NCBI RefSeq assembly: GCF_024623325.1
Contig: NZ_JANJZD010000006.1
Span: 62,001-126,000 of the forward strand
Length of the DNA stretch: 64,000 nucleotides
Direction of reading: 5' to 3'
From: Acetatifactor muris
Lineage (GTDB): Bacteria > Bacillota > Clostridia > Lachnospirales > Lachnospiraceae
The translations under genes were made by a program, and so were the position numbers. Each line of letters starts with the position of its first letter. Within the stretch, counting starts at the first letter, position 1. Below, one piece after another: positions 51,940 through 60,539 of this stretch. Under the pieces are notes generated by a model. The model did not search any database and was not told the origin of the DNA. It saw only the letters and a program-made list of their open reading frames with translations.

Positions 51940-52731
51940 TCATTTATGCCAAACAATACGACCGCATCTCTCCTTTGAGCTGCGGTACTTTTTATATTCC
52001 AAAATTATTCTGATATTGCTCTCTTCCAACAGACAGCTCATACGCGCCCCCCGGACTTCTTCCTGGATTTCTTCCTGAAGTTCCTCCAGAATCGCTGCCT
52101 CCGTATCATTGACGGAAAACATACTTCTTCCGTCCGGAAGACTCAGGAGCGTACCCCCATTTTCCACATCCAGAGCCATACTTTTAATCTTATACAGGAA
52201 ATCCCGCTCCATCCGTATGATCAGACAGGGCTCATCATCTCTGGAATCCCAGTTTGTCCGATACTTTCGTGAGAAATAAATCTCTCTGTCATACTCGAAC
52301 CACTTATTGTCCTCCGCCTGTTCCAGAACTCCCTGCTTGACACTGAGTACTGTGGATGTTGACAGAATTCGTCCGGCGCCGGGCCAGTATAGAATGAATT
52401 CCGCCATACCTACATTGGTCTTCTGCCTTGTATTCAGATATTCCTTCAGCTCCCTGACCCCCATCACATAGCGATAGGCATCATATTTTTCCGTCATAAT
52501 TACCTGCATATTCCGCAGATTTCCGCTGTTCAGGATTCCGTCTGCCTCAATCTCTATCTCCCGTATCTTCTGGTCCAGCAGCACATCAGAGTAATCCACC
52601 TGCATCTTCGCCACGCTCATCAGAGAATCCCGCAGACTTGTAGTACTGTATCGATGCAGGACAATAAATCCTGCAAATACCAACACCAGATAAACAACAA
52701 AAATCATATAGATAGAGGTTATCTTCTTCAT
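51940..52731 (-). pseudogene. sensor kinase N-terminal region, truncated
   Basis: 263 residues: one membrane helix (YMIFVVYLVLVFAGFIVLH, about 8-26) and an extracellular sensor region typical of YesM kinases. The frame stops at 51940 before the second membrane helix, HAMP and kinase domain, which would normally add about 320 residues. The stop lies 2 bp from the pectinesterase stop, so a deletion joined the two genes tail to tail. Without a kinase domain it cannot signal in the usual way. GGGAGTCCTTGGG precedes the ATG, so it may still be expressed. Confidence 0.7.
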
Positions 52732-52830
52732 CCCAAGGACTCCCTTCGTTAATCTGGGAATATTATATCATAATTTCAGAAACCAAAGGCAAAAACTGAT
52801 AAAAACTTTTGTTTCCCGGGAACAGGAACG

Positions 52831-52852
52831 GGCTGTGCCATCTGACACAGCC
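52831..52852 (-). terminator. hairpin after the fourth binding-protein gene
   Basis: GGCTGTG (52831-52837) and CACAGCC (52846-52852) are perfect arms with an 8-nt loop, 40 bp past the binding-protein stop. The T-run is on the plus-strand side only, so its strength for the minus strand is uncertain. Confidence 0.45.
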
Positions 52853-52892
52853 TGTTTTCCTGATTTCCCTGCAAGTGCCCGCAGGCTCTTCT

Positions 52893-54554
52893 TTACTGCT
52901 TCACACTCTTATACCATTCATTTACTTCTTTCGTAATATCGTCACCACCCTGGGCTTTCCAGTCTTCCACAAATTTATCAAACGCATCTATAGACTCTTT
53001 TCCATAAATGATATTTGTGTAAACCTGTTTCTCCATGGTCTGAAGCTGTTCCCATTTCTTCTGCATCGTCGCCGTAGGTGCGCTGTTGAACATATTGGAA
53101 AGCTGCTCTTCCGAATGCTGTCCTGCAATCACATAGCCTTCCGCGGTATCCGGCGCTGTCTCAAAAGCTGCCGCCGCACGAATTTCGTCGCCGCCTTCCG
53201 GCTCCTTGCCTGAGGCCACACTGACATAAGGAGCTGTGGTGTCCAGTCTAGGACAGTTCCTCATTACTGTACTCTTACCAGGCATGAAAGGATCTGTCAC
53301 AGGAGGATCGAAGAGTGCACTGCTGAATACTACTTTACCATCTACAATATCATAGTCATAATCCTGCAGGAAACCGTACTGGAAGTCTCCGGTTCCGAAG
53401 GCCGCATCATACAGCCAGTCAAGGTATACAAAGAATGCCTCCATATTGTTGAAGTCTTTATTGAACATCAGCCAGCCGTCATTCACCTCAGCCGCCTGGT
53501 AGGTAGGATCTCCATTGTCCTGACGAAGCGTGGGATATGCTCTGATTACCGCATTGGGATCTGCTGTGGTCACGTCACGCACAGAGTCGATAGCCCAGGG
53601 ACGTCCGATGAAGATACCGGCCTTGCCCTCTGTAAACTGTCCCATGGCATCCCATGCGCCGGTAGCCGCTGCTTCCTGGAAAATCCACTTGTTGGCATGC
53701 CACTCAGCCATTTTCTCCAGAGCCTTCTTGTTTCCTTCATGGATAGAACCATAGAACAGTTCTCCATTTTCATCTTCCTGCCAGCTTCCGGGATAATGTG
53801 TCCCGCTATAGGCAGAGAAGATCGTGACAGGATCCGCTACCCATCCGGTATTGTACAGGTCATTTCCGGAATAGGCAAATCCATAAGTATCCTGCTTGCC
53901 GCTCTTGTTCGGGTCATCCTCGGTAAATGCCTTGATGACCTGCTCAAACTCTTCGATGTTGGTAGGCGCCTGCAGTCCCAGGTTATCCAGCCAGTCCTGA
54001 CGGATAATCATGACCTGGCCTTCCGTCAGATGGGGAGAACAGGCAATACCGTAGATTTTGCCATCCTTTGTCACCGGATAGTAGGTAGAAGGATACTGCT
54101 CATATACCTCTTTCAGACGCTGAGGCATATATTTCTCAATGTCCTCATTCAGCTCTTTTACACGTCCGGACTCAATCATATCCGCAATCATCTGTGTGCC
54201 ATATACCGGGAATACATCCGGCAGTTCCTCAGAACCTGTCAGAGCCAGACGCAGCTTTGTGTCATAGTTACCTGCGTCACCGCCCAGCAGAGTGGTCTCC
54301 ATCTTAATACCCAGCTTCTCCTCTGCCATCTGTGTCATGGGGTTTTTGTTGATATCCTCACCGTCCCCATAACGTCCCGTGTTCTCATCCAGCTGCTTTG
54401 CAATGTGGATGGTCAGCACCGGGTCATACTTTCCGTCTGCGTTTCTCGTTGCCGCTGCAGCACCTCCGCCGCCTCCGCTCTTTCCACAGCCGCTCAGCAC
54501 CATGGCTGATGCCACTGCAACCAGAGCCAATGCTTTTACCTGTTTCATTCTCAT
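52893..54554 (-). CDS. carbohydrate ABC importer, substrate-binding lipoprotein
   Basis: 553 residues. Lipobox SAMVLSGCGKSG (Cys about residue 23), a Gly/Ala linker, then a long family 1 binding fold of LplA/YtcQ type (PVLTIHIAKQLDENTGRYGDG, YGIACSPHLTEGQVMIIRQDW, KAGIFIGRPWAID). GGAGGAGG precedes the ATG. It is the last gene of the fourth importer. Its form suggests a plant oligosaccharide such as a rhamnogalacturonan or xylan piece, but nothing in the sequence fixes the ligand. Confidence 0.92.
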   Translation of the reverse strand: MRMKQVKALALVAVASAMVLSGCGKSGGGGGAAAATRNADGKYDPVLTIHIAKQLDENTGRYGDGEDINKNPMTQMAEEKLGIKMETTLLGGDAGNYDTKLRLALTGSEELPDVFPVYGTQMIADMIESGRVKELNEDIEKYMPQRLKEVYEQYPSTYYPVTKDGKIYGIACSPHLTEGQVMIIRQDWLDNLGLQAPTNIEEFEQVIKAFTEDDPNKSGKQDTYGFAYSGNDLYNTGWVADPVTIFSAYSGTHYPGSWQEDENGELFYGSIHEGNKKALEKMAEWHANKWIFQEAAATGAWDAMGQFTEGKAGIFIGRPWAIDSVRDVTTADPNAVIRAYPTLRQDNGDPTYQAAEVNDGWLMFNKDFNNMEAFFVYLDWLYDAAFGTGDFQYGFLQDYDYDIVDGKVVFSSALFDPPVTDPFMPGKSTVMRNCPRLDTTAPYVSVASGKEPEGGDEIRAAAAFETAPDTAEGYVIAGQHSEEQLSNMFNSAPTATMQKKWEQLQTMEKQVYTNIIYGKESIDAFDKFVEDWKAQGGDDITKEVNEWYKSVKQ

Positions 54555-54644
54555 TTCTATTCCTCCTCCAAAATTCTTTTATTCTCATCAGCTTTTGAAG
54601 CTGGTGATTCTCATTTTCTGAACCATAAGTTTTTCAATATATAC

Positions 54645-55514
54645 CTATTCCTTCACAGCGCCCACAACCATACCTTTGACAAAGTATTTCTGCAGGAAAG
54701 GATATACCAGCAGGATGGGCAGTGCACCGATGAATACCTGTGCCGCCTTGATGGTACGTTCCGACATGGCCGCCGCGGAAGTGGGATCCAGAGCCAGATC
54801 CTGCTGATTTCCCTGCACCACGATGACCTGCAGGAAAGAGGCCAGCGGATAGTTCTTCGTATCGGACATGTACAGGATTCCGGTAAACCATTCATTCCAG
54901 TTTCCTACCATGATAAACAGAGCCACTGTTGCCAGTCCCGCCTTTGACAGCGGCAGGAAAATCTTCCACAGCACCTTGAAAAAGCTGGCTCCGTCTATGA
55001 GCGCCGCTTCCTCCAGCGCCTTTGGAATCGACCTGAAAAAGTTCATAATCAGAATCAGATTGTAACAGCTGAACGCACCCGGAATGATATAGACAAGGAA
55101 ATTATTCTTCAATCCCAGCGTGGTATTTACGATATAGGACGGAATCAATCCGCCTCCGAACAACATGGTGAATACGAAAAACCACATCAGCGGGGTTCTG
55201 CCTCTGAAATCCTTGGACAGGGCATATCCCGCAGTGGTGATCACCGCCATGCTCAAACCTGTTCCCAGGACGGTACGAAGCACCGCAATCCCCATGGAAC
55301 GGATAAAGTTATTATTGTGAAATGTCTTCTCGTATGCCATCATGGTAAAATCCACCGGCCAGAAAGTAACCACCCCACTGTTGGCGGCACTTTTGCCGCT
55401 CAGAGAAATGGCAAGCAGGTTCAGCAGCGGAAGCACGCACAAAAGTGCGACTGCCACCAGAAACACAGTATTGCATATGATAAATATTTTCCGACTTACA
55501 GATGTTCGCCGCAT
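54645..55514 (-). CDS. carbohydrate ABC importer permease (MalG/LplC type)
   Basis: 289 residues, six membrane segments, EAA loop LEEAALIDGASFFKVLWKIFLPLSKAG, C-terminal KGMVVGAVKE. AGGAGGAAAAAATA precedes the ATG. It lies 47 bp after the first permease. Confidence 0.93.
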   Translation of the reverse strand: MRRTSVSRKIFIICNTVFLVAVALLCVLPLLNLLAISLSGKSAANSGVVTFWPVDFTMMAYEKTFHNNNFIRSMGIAVLRTVLGTGLSMAVITTAGYALSKDFRGRTPLMWFFVFTMLFGGGLIPSYIVNTTLGLKNNFLVYIIPGAFSCYNLILIMNFFRSIPKALEEAALIDGASFFKVLWKIFLPLSKAGLATVALFIMVGNWNEWFTGILYMSDTKNYPLASFLQVIVVQGNQQDLALDPTSAAAMSERTIKAAQVFIGALPILLVYPFLQKYFVKGMVVGAVKE

Positions 55515-55561
55515 TATTTTTTCCTCCTGATTTTAGTTCCGTCAGTTCCGTAAGTGCCCCA

Positions 55562-56500
55562 TTAAAAGATTCTGTAGCCTGCCACGTTATAGGCAATTTT
55601 GTAGGAAATGGCTGTCAGCGCCAATCCGATACCTGATTTAAACAAGCCCACTGCCGTACCGAAGCTGTACTGGCCGTTCACAAGCGACTGGCGATAGACA
55701 TAGGTGTCAATGATATCACCGGTGCTGTAGGTCAGCGGGGAATACAGGTTGAATATCTGATCGAATCCGGCGTTCAGTACGTTGCCCAGGCTAAGGGTTG
55801 CCATAACGATGATCATGGGCATGATTCCGGGCAATGTAATATGTAAAGTCTGCTGCCAGCGGTTCGCACCATCCATTTCCGCCGCCTCATACAGGCTCTG
55901 GTCGATATTGGAAATCGCGGCAAGATAGACAATCATTCCGAATCCGAAGCCCTTCCACAGATCAGAGGCGACCACAATCTGTCGGAACATGCCGGCTTCT
56001 CCCAGGAAGAAGATGGGCTCCACGCCAAACAGCTTCAAAAAGGAATTCACAATTCCGTCCAGTCCCAGAATGTCACGCAGCATACCGGCCACGGTAACCC
56101 AGGACAGGAAATGAGGCAGATAAACCAGTGTCTGAATTCCTTTCTTCAATCCTGCGTTGCGCACCTCATTCAGCAGCAACGCCATAATGATGGGCACCAC
56201 CAATCCCAGGATAATCTTGCTCACCGCAATGATTACTGTGTTGATAATCGCCTGATAAGATTCCTTGAATTCAAAAATCTGACGGAAATTACTCCATCCC
56301 ACAAATTCGGAACCTGTAATGCCCAGCCATGGCTTGTAATTCTGAAATGCCATCACCAGACCGCCCATGGGTATGTAGCAGAAAATAATTGCCAGAACGA
56401 AGCTTGGCAGAATCAGCACATATAAAGGCCAGCTATGCTGAATCTCCTGTTTCCAGGTTCTTCGGACCACAACAGATGTTACTTTGTTTTGTCTCTTCAT
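55562..56500 (-). CDS. carbohydrate ABC importer permease (MalF/LplB type)
   Basis: 312 residues from ATG 56500 (GAGGTG upstream); a GTG at 56512 is less likely. Six membrane segments and the EAA loop YEAAEMDGANRWQQTLHITLPGIMP are visible. First gene of the fourth importer; a strong promoter lies 40 bp upstream. Confidence 0.93.
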   Translation of the reverse strand: MKRQNKVTSVVVRRTWKQEIQHSWPLYVLILPSFVLAIIFCYIPMGGLVMAFQNYKPWLGITGSEFVGWSNFRQIFEFKESYQAIINTVIIAVSKIILGLVVPIIMALLLNEVRNAGLKKGIQTLVYLPHFLSWVTVAGMLRDILGLDGIVNSFLKLFGVEPIFFLGEAGMFRQIVVASDLWKGFGFGMIVYLAAISNIDQSLYEAAEMDGANRWQQTLHITLPGIMPMIIVMATLSLGNVLNAGFDQIFNLYSPLTYSTGDIIDTYVYRQSLVNGQYSFGTAVGLFKSGIGLALTAISYKIAYNVAGYRIF

Positions 56501-56540
56501 GCTTCCAATCACCTCATTTTTATATTTTGTTTACGAAAAA

Positions 56541-56567
56541 ATTATACAGTATTCATTCTCTGGTCAA
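56541..56567 (-). promoter_or_regulatory. promoter of the fourth importer operon
   Basis: On the minus strand TTGACC (56562-56567) and a perfect TATAAT (56541-56546) are 15 bp apart, or 16 if the -35 is read one base earlier. A palindrome at 56574-56591 is just upstream. Confidence 0.6.
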
Positions 56568-56573
56568 CTACAC

Positions 56574-56609
56574 CCCAATTTTAAGATTGGGTACCCATTT
56601 TAAAGATAA
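56574..56609. promoter_or_regulatory. candidate operator of the fourth importer
   Basis: CCCAATTTTAAGATTGGG (56574-56591) is a near-perfect palindrome, and CCCATTTTAAAGAT follows within a few bases as a second, similar half. It sits just upstream of the -35 box, as expected for an activator site of an AraC- or YesN-type protein. The rest of the 384-bp gap 56513-56896 holds two hairpins and no gene. Confidence 0.4.
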
Positions 56610-56671
56610 TTTGCCCCAAAAACTGAAAATATTAATATTTTTTCCGCCATTTTGCCCGTTGGCAATCTCAA

Positions 56672-56692
56672 GAGACAGCCGGATGCTGTCTC
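56672..56692. terminator. hairpin in the gap between rhaM copy 2 and the importer
   Basis: GAGACAGC and GCTGTCTC are perfect arms around a 5-nt loop. There is no clear T-run. It may be an RNA structure or a site left by a small element. Confidence 0.35.
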
Positions 56693-56844
56693 ATTCTCAA
56701 TGAAATCCTGTCTTTTTAGTTGTTTTCACCAAATGGGAGTTTGTCATTACAGCAGTGTGAATAGAATTATCTTCCTGATGTGCTGAGATTATAAATATTG
56801 CCGGAAAACGATAGTTTTCCATATGCGGGCCTGTGCATAAAAAC

Positions 56845-56884
56845 TCCGCCTGCATTCTGTGCTGTCAGTCAGAATGCAGGCGGA
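56845..56884 (-). terminator. rho-independent terminator after rhaM copy 2
   Basis: TCCGCCTGCATTCTG (56845-56859) and CAGAATGCAGGCGGA (56870-56884) are perfect 15-bp complements, and on the minus strand GTTTTTATG follows. It starts 12 bp after the stop. Confidence 0.9.
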
Positions 56885-56896
56885 ATTATCGAACGA

Positions 56897-57208
56897 TTAA
56901 TCCAGATGAAATACTGTCTTCAAATCAATGCTCACAGGGCTGTTGTCCGGGTTCGTCTCCATGATATCCGCCATGAAGTCCCACCATTTCCTGTTGATGG
57001 CGGTATCCGCTCCCTTCGCCCACAGTTCCTCGTCTTCAATCTCTATATAACCGAAAAGTGTCAGCGTCTCCCTGTCCAGGAAAATCGTATAATTTTTCCC
57101 GCCGTGCTCATGAATCATGTCCTGCATCTCCGGCCACAGCTCATTGTGCCTCTTCTCGTACTCTGCCTCCTGACCGGGATACAGCTTCATCTTAAATCCT
57201 TTGATCAT
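56897..57208 (-). CDS. rhaM: L-rhamnose mutarotase, copy 2
   Basis: 103 residues, almost the same as copy 1 at 40315 (for example WPEM against WPQM and METNPDN against METNSDN). The family motif RKWWDFMADIM is intact. AGGAGGTATCTACA precedes the ATG. It lies at the start of copy 2 of the duplicated module and, like copy 1, points away from tadA. A clear terminator follows. Confidence 0.93.
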   Translation of the reverse strand: MIKGFKMKLYPGQEAEYEKRHNELWPEMQDMIHEHGGKNYTIFLDRETLTLFGYIEIEDEELWAKGADTAINRKWWDFMADIMETNPDNSPVSIDLKTVFHLD

Positions 57209-57394
57209 TGTAGATACCTCCTGTTCTATTGCTTATTTTTATGTTTTATTTCTTATTCTATTTTGAGTTATTTCGCTTTATTGCCGATGTTTTTGCGTTG
57301 CTCTTTTATCGCCTTACTGCCTTTTAAAACTGAACCTCTCTCTTTTTTAAGAAAAGTGCCCCTGTTTCTTTCTTTTCTGTCCTTCTTCTCCGTT

Positions 57395-58003
57395 TTACAA
57401 AAAAATAGCGGAAACTTCCTCCCTGATTTCCGGGAACCACCTGACTGCCGCAGGGTTGACCCTGTGCTCTCCGATATGCTTCTCCATCCATATCATGTCG
57501 TACCAGCGGTCGAATTTATAACCACATTTGTGAAACCTTCCCGCCGGCCGGAATCCCTGTCTCTCATGGAACCGGGCGCTGTCCCTTGTCAGATACTCGT
57601 CTTCCATCTCCGGATACCCGATACAGGCATTGAGATTCAGGATATTCTGGCAGACCAGTATTTTCTCCAGCGCTTCATACAGTTCCCTTCCCAGGCCCCC
57701 TCGTCTCCTGTCCTTTCGGATATAAACCGTGGTCTCCACACCTCTCTCATATGCCGCCCTTGAATGAAATGCCCCCGCATAAGCATATCCCACAGGCTCG
57801 CCGTCCTGTTCCGCCACCAGATAGGGATATTTTTTCAGAGTGTGCAGAATCCTTCCCCGGAATTCCGCTTCCGAAGGTACGTCATATTCAAATGTAACCG
57901 CAGTCTCTCTCACATAAGGTGCGTATATTTCCAGCAGAACCCGGGCGTCTTCAGCCCCCGCAATCCTGATTCTCCTGTCCTCTTTCTGTAAAAGTGTTTC
58001 CAA
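57395..58003 (-). CDS. GNAT family N-acetyltransferase
   Basis: 202 residues from a TTG at 58003, chosen because GGAGGGG lies 6 bp upstream. The fold shows the acetyl-CoA loop RRGGLGRELYEALE (about residue 105) and the family pattern of phosphinothricin/MnaT-type transferases (LLEIYAPYVRETAVTFEYDVPSEAEF). The end (CGYKFDRWYDMIWMEK) fits too. Substrate unknown. This gene lies between rhaM copy 2 and the tadA promoter and is absent from copy 1, so it was added to or lost from one copy. Confidence 0.88.
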   Translation of the reverse strand: METLLQKEDRRIRIAGAEDARVLLEIYAPYVRETAVTFEYDVPSEAEFRGRILHTLKKYPYLVAEQDGEPVGYAYAGAFHSRAAYERGVETTVYIRKDRRRGGLGRELYEALEKILVCQNILNLNACIGYPEMEDEYLTRDSARFHERQGFRPAGRFHKCGYKFDRWYDMIWMEKHIGEHRVNPAAVRWFPEIREEVSAIFL

Positions 58004-58066
58004 TGGATACCCCTCCTGCCAAACCGTTATTAAAATTATACTTCGGCTTCCGGTCCCAGTCAACAA

Positions 58067-58095
58067 TTGACGGATTTCTTTTTCCGAATTATACT
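58067..58095 (+). promoter_or_regulatory. sigma-A promoter of tadA copy 2
   Basis: TTGACG (58067-58072) and TATACT (58090-58095) are 17 bp apart, as in copy 1. The MITE target duplication begins at 58096, just after the -10 box, so the element sits where transcription would start. Confidence 0.8.
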
Positions 58096-58103
58096 GTTAC
58101 TGA

Positions 58104-58299
58104 GTAACAGTTCAGACACCCCCTACCGCGAAGTCAATAATTGCAATGTGTCCATGGGACACACTCCTATGCAATTTTGCGAGACTTTCGAGCGCCAAAA
58201 CGCATTTTCTTTGCGCTTCTTGACAATAGAATGCTTTTCTTGCATTCTATTGTATGTGTGCATCAGCGTAACAGTTCAGTGCCCTGTCTGAACTGTTAC
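58104..58299 (+). mobile_element. MITE A of the GTAACAG family (196 bp)
   Basis: The terminal inverted repeats are at least 15 bp (left GTAACAGTTCAGACA, right its complement). The 8-bp target duplications GTTACTGA flank it at 58096-58103 and 58300-58307. GTAA ends and 8-bp duplications are features of IS66-family elements, so it is likely a non-autonomous relative. Copy B at 60540-60699 is the same element in the other orientation, without the 36-bp insert that here forms a perfect 12-bp hairpin (58223-58234 with 58242-58253). No transposase is in the window. It lies in the leader of tadA copy 2. Confidence 0.88.
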
Positions 58300-58380
58300 G
58301 TTACTGAGTAACAGTCCAGTGCCCTGTCAATCGAATCTCAAAAAATCAGGAGCAAAAAGAAAGGTTAGCTATAAGATATC

Positions 58381-58893
58381 ATGGCAATCATCAAAAGCAT
58401 CCAGGAAAAATATATGAAAGAGGCGTTAAAGCAGGCCAAAAAGGCCTATTCCCTCGGGGAAGTGCCCATCGGCTGTGTCATTGTCCATGAAGGAAAAATC
58501 ATCGGCCGTGGTTATAACCGGCGCAACACGGATAAAAGCACTCTGGCCCACGCGGAGATTACCGCCATCAGAAAAGCCAGCAAAGTCATCGGTGACTGGA
58601 GGCTGGAGGAATGTACTATTTATATCACCCTGGAGCCCTGCCAGATGTGCGCGGGCGCCATCATCCAGGCCCGCATCCCTGAGGTGGTCATGGGCTGCAT
58701 GAATCCGAAGGCCGGATGCGGCGGTTCCGTTCTGAATATTCTGGAAAATCCCCAGTTCAATCACCAGGCGGCAGTGACCCGCGGAATTCTGGAAGAAGAA
58801 TGCAGCGGATTGTTGACGTTATTTTTCGCAGAGCTTCGGGAGCGCAATAAACTGGAAAAGGAACAAAGGAAGACGGCGGACTTCCCAAAATAA
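58381..58893 (+). CDS. tadA: tRNA adenosine(34) deaminase, copy 2
   Basis: 170 residues. Zinc-site motifs HAEITAI and PCQMC are intact. It matches copy 1 (40956) almost throughout the first 155 residues (for example KALKQAKKAY against KALTQAKKAY-type changes) but has a different, shorter tail (KEQRKTADFPK). The weak GAAAGG site is about 14 bp before the ATG. The leader carries the MITE, which may change its expression against copy 1. Confidence 0.93.
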   Translation: MAIIKSIQEKYMKEALKQAKKAYSLGEVPIGCVIVHEGKIIGRGYNRRNTDKSTLAHAEITAIRKASKVIGDWRLEECTIYITLEPCQMCAGAIIQARIPEVVMGCMNPKAGCGGSVLNILENPQFNHQAAVTRGILEEECSGLLTLFFAELRERNKLEKEQRKTADFPK

Positions 58894-58911
58894 CACTTGC
58901 AATTCCTTCTC

Positions 58912-58940
58912 CTTTATGATATCATTTTAATATCACAAAG
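58912..58940. promoter_or_regulatory. 11-bp palindrome before the SPFH gene, copy 2
   Basis: CTTTATGATAT (58912-58922) pairs with ATATCACAAAG (58930-58940), one base different from the perfect arm in copy 1. The repeat and its spacing are conserved in both modules. Confidence 0.5.
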
Positions 58941-58980
58941 ATATATTACGGAAGATATCTGTAAAGAGGAGGTATCACCT

Positions 58981-60012
58981 ATGGAAGAAAGAATTTTTAA
59001 AGGAAAGAAAAACGGAATGAGTGTTTTGCTGCTCATCATTCTGGTGTATGCCGCCGCCATCGCGGCGTTGGTTTTCTCCGCAATCAGCCTGGAGCAGGGC
59101 GCCACCGCCCTGAATGTCACCGGGCTTGTGGTCAGCATAGCGGTGGTCAGTCTGGGATGGATTTCCCTGCTGGGTCTCAAGGTGCTGAAGCCCCAGGAAG
59201 CGCTGGTTCTCACCCTGTTCGGCAAATACGTCGGCACTTTGAAGGAAAACGGTTTCTATTATGTCAATCCCTTCTGTGTGGGTGTGAATCCGGCTTCCCG
59301 GACAAAGCTCAGCCAGAGCGGAGATGTGTCGGACGCCGGCGGCCTGACCGCCATTGTAAATGGTACTCAGAATATGAATCTCACCGGCGACTATAGCAGC
59401 AAGAAGCTTTCCCTGAAAATCATGACCCTCAACAACAGTCGTCAGAAGATCAACGACTGCCTGGGGAATCCCATCGAAATCGGCATTGCTGTCACCTGGA
59501 AGATTGTGGACACAGCCAAAGCGGTATTCAATGTGGACAACTACAAGGAATTCCTGTCTCTGCAATGTGACAGCGCCCTTCGCCATGTAGTCCGCATTTA
59601 TCCTTACGATGTGGCCCCCAATGTGGATACCACCGGAGACGGTGTGGCCGACGAGGGAAGCCTGCGCGGTTCCAGCGAAATCGTTGCTGACAGAATACGG
59701 GATGAAATTCAGAAACGTGTGGCGGAAGCCGGTATCGAAATTGTGGAAGCTCGAATCACTTACCTGGCCTATGCCCCCGAAATCGCAGCCGTCATGCTGC
59801 AGCGCCAGCAGGCTTCAGCCATCATCGACGCTCGCAAAATGATCGTGGACGGCGCCGTGGGCATGGTGGAAATGGCTCTGGAGCGCCTGAATGAAAAGGA
59901 TGTGGTACAGCTGGATGAGGAGCGCAAGGCGGCAATGGTCTCCAATCTTCTGGTGGTGCTGTGCGGCAATCATGATGCCCAGCCGGTTGTGAACTCCGGG
60001 AGTCTGTACTGA
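58981..60012 (+). CDS. SPFH (stomatin/prohibitin-type) membrane protein, copy 2
   Basis: 343 residues. A short cytoplasmic start ([15 protein letters not shown]), two membrane segments (about 16-38 and 44-64), then the SPFH domain ([18 protein letters not shown] to about residue 260) and a helical C-terminus rich in Ala, Glu and Lys ([32 protein letters not shown]). SPFH proteins form oligomeric scaffolds in membrane domains. GAGGAGGTATCACCT precedes the ATG. The Arc-like gene starts 2 bp after its stop and is translated with it. The pairing of an SPFH protein with an Arc-like small protein has no established function. Confidence 0.88.
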   Translation: MEERIFKGKKNGMSVLLLIILVYAAAIAALVFSAISLEQGATALNVTGLVVSIAVVSLGWISLLGLKVLKPQEALVLTLFGKYVGTLKENGFYYVNPFCVGVNPASRTKLSQSGDVSDAGGLTAIVNGTQNMNLTGDYSSKKLSLKIMTLNNSRQKINDCLGNPIEIGIAVTWKIVDTAKAVFNVDNYKEFLSLQCDSALRHVVRIYPYDVAPNVDTTGDGVADEGSLRGSSEIVADRIRDEIQKRVAEAGIEIVEARITYLAYAPEIAAVMLQRQQASAIIDARKMIVDGAVGMVEMALERLNEKDVVQLDEERKAAMVSNLLVVLCGNHDAQPVVNSGSLY

Positions 60013-60014
60013 TT

Positions 60015-60212
60015 ATGGCGGACAGCAAGAAGCAGGTTCCGCTCAGATTATCGCCCAAATTATACGACGCGATTGCCGCCTGGGCGGAAGATGACTTCCG
60101 CTCCGTAAACGGGCAGATTGAATATCTGTTGACGGAATGTGTCAGACAGCGCAAAAAGAACGGAAAATATGCTCCGGAAGAACTGGATGTCCCCCCGGAA
60201 TTGGATATATGA
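60015..60212 (+). CDS. Arc-like (ribbon-helix-helix) small protein, copy 2
   Basis: 65 residues. The start [37 protein letters not shown] is a ribbon-helix-helix pattern: a beta strand (QVPLRL), then two helices. Such proteins bind operators as dimers. It starts 2 bp after the SPFH stop. A likely role is regulation of the SPFH operon through the conserved palindromes upstream (inference). In copy 1 the same gene has a stop at codon 17. Confidence 0.88.
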   Translation: MADSKKQVPLRLSPKLYDAIAAWAEDDFRSVNGQIEYLLTECVRQRKKNGKYAPEELDVPPELDI

Positions 60213-60287
60213 TATAACGACCTTATTCTTGTTAGGAAACGGCCGGATGGCCATCCATCATGTGCTGTCCCTGCACATGATATGATG

Positions 60288-60322
60288 ATGCCTGCATTTC
60301 ATTTTGAAGTGCAGGCATTTTC
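60288..60322 (+). terminator. rho-independent terminator after the Arc-like gene
   Basis: ATGCCTGCA (60288-60296) and TGCAGGCAT (60310-60318) are perfect arms with extra TTTC/GAAG pairing, followed by TTTTCC. Confidence 0.85.
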
Positions 60323-60539
60323 CATGCCCGTCTTCTGGTTAATCATGCTGAAAATGGCAGAAAATATCTATATGACATTCTGTCAATAAAAAAAGAAACG
60401 AGCAGGCCGTAACAGGATGTACGGTGAAAACCCATTTCTTGTTATTAATAGTAAGCCATTTCTCCGGTTCTGTCAATTCCTAACTTTGTTTTTCGCCAGG
60501 ACGCCTTTTCCACTTTTACCGGGACCCACATCGACATTT

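Noticed and set aside
57300..57394. Possible continuation of the rhaM-side transcript as a gene
   Set aside because: The pyrimidine-rich stretch has no frame with a ribosome site and no coding pattern.
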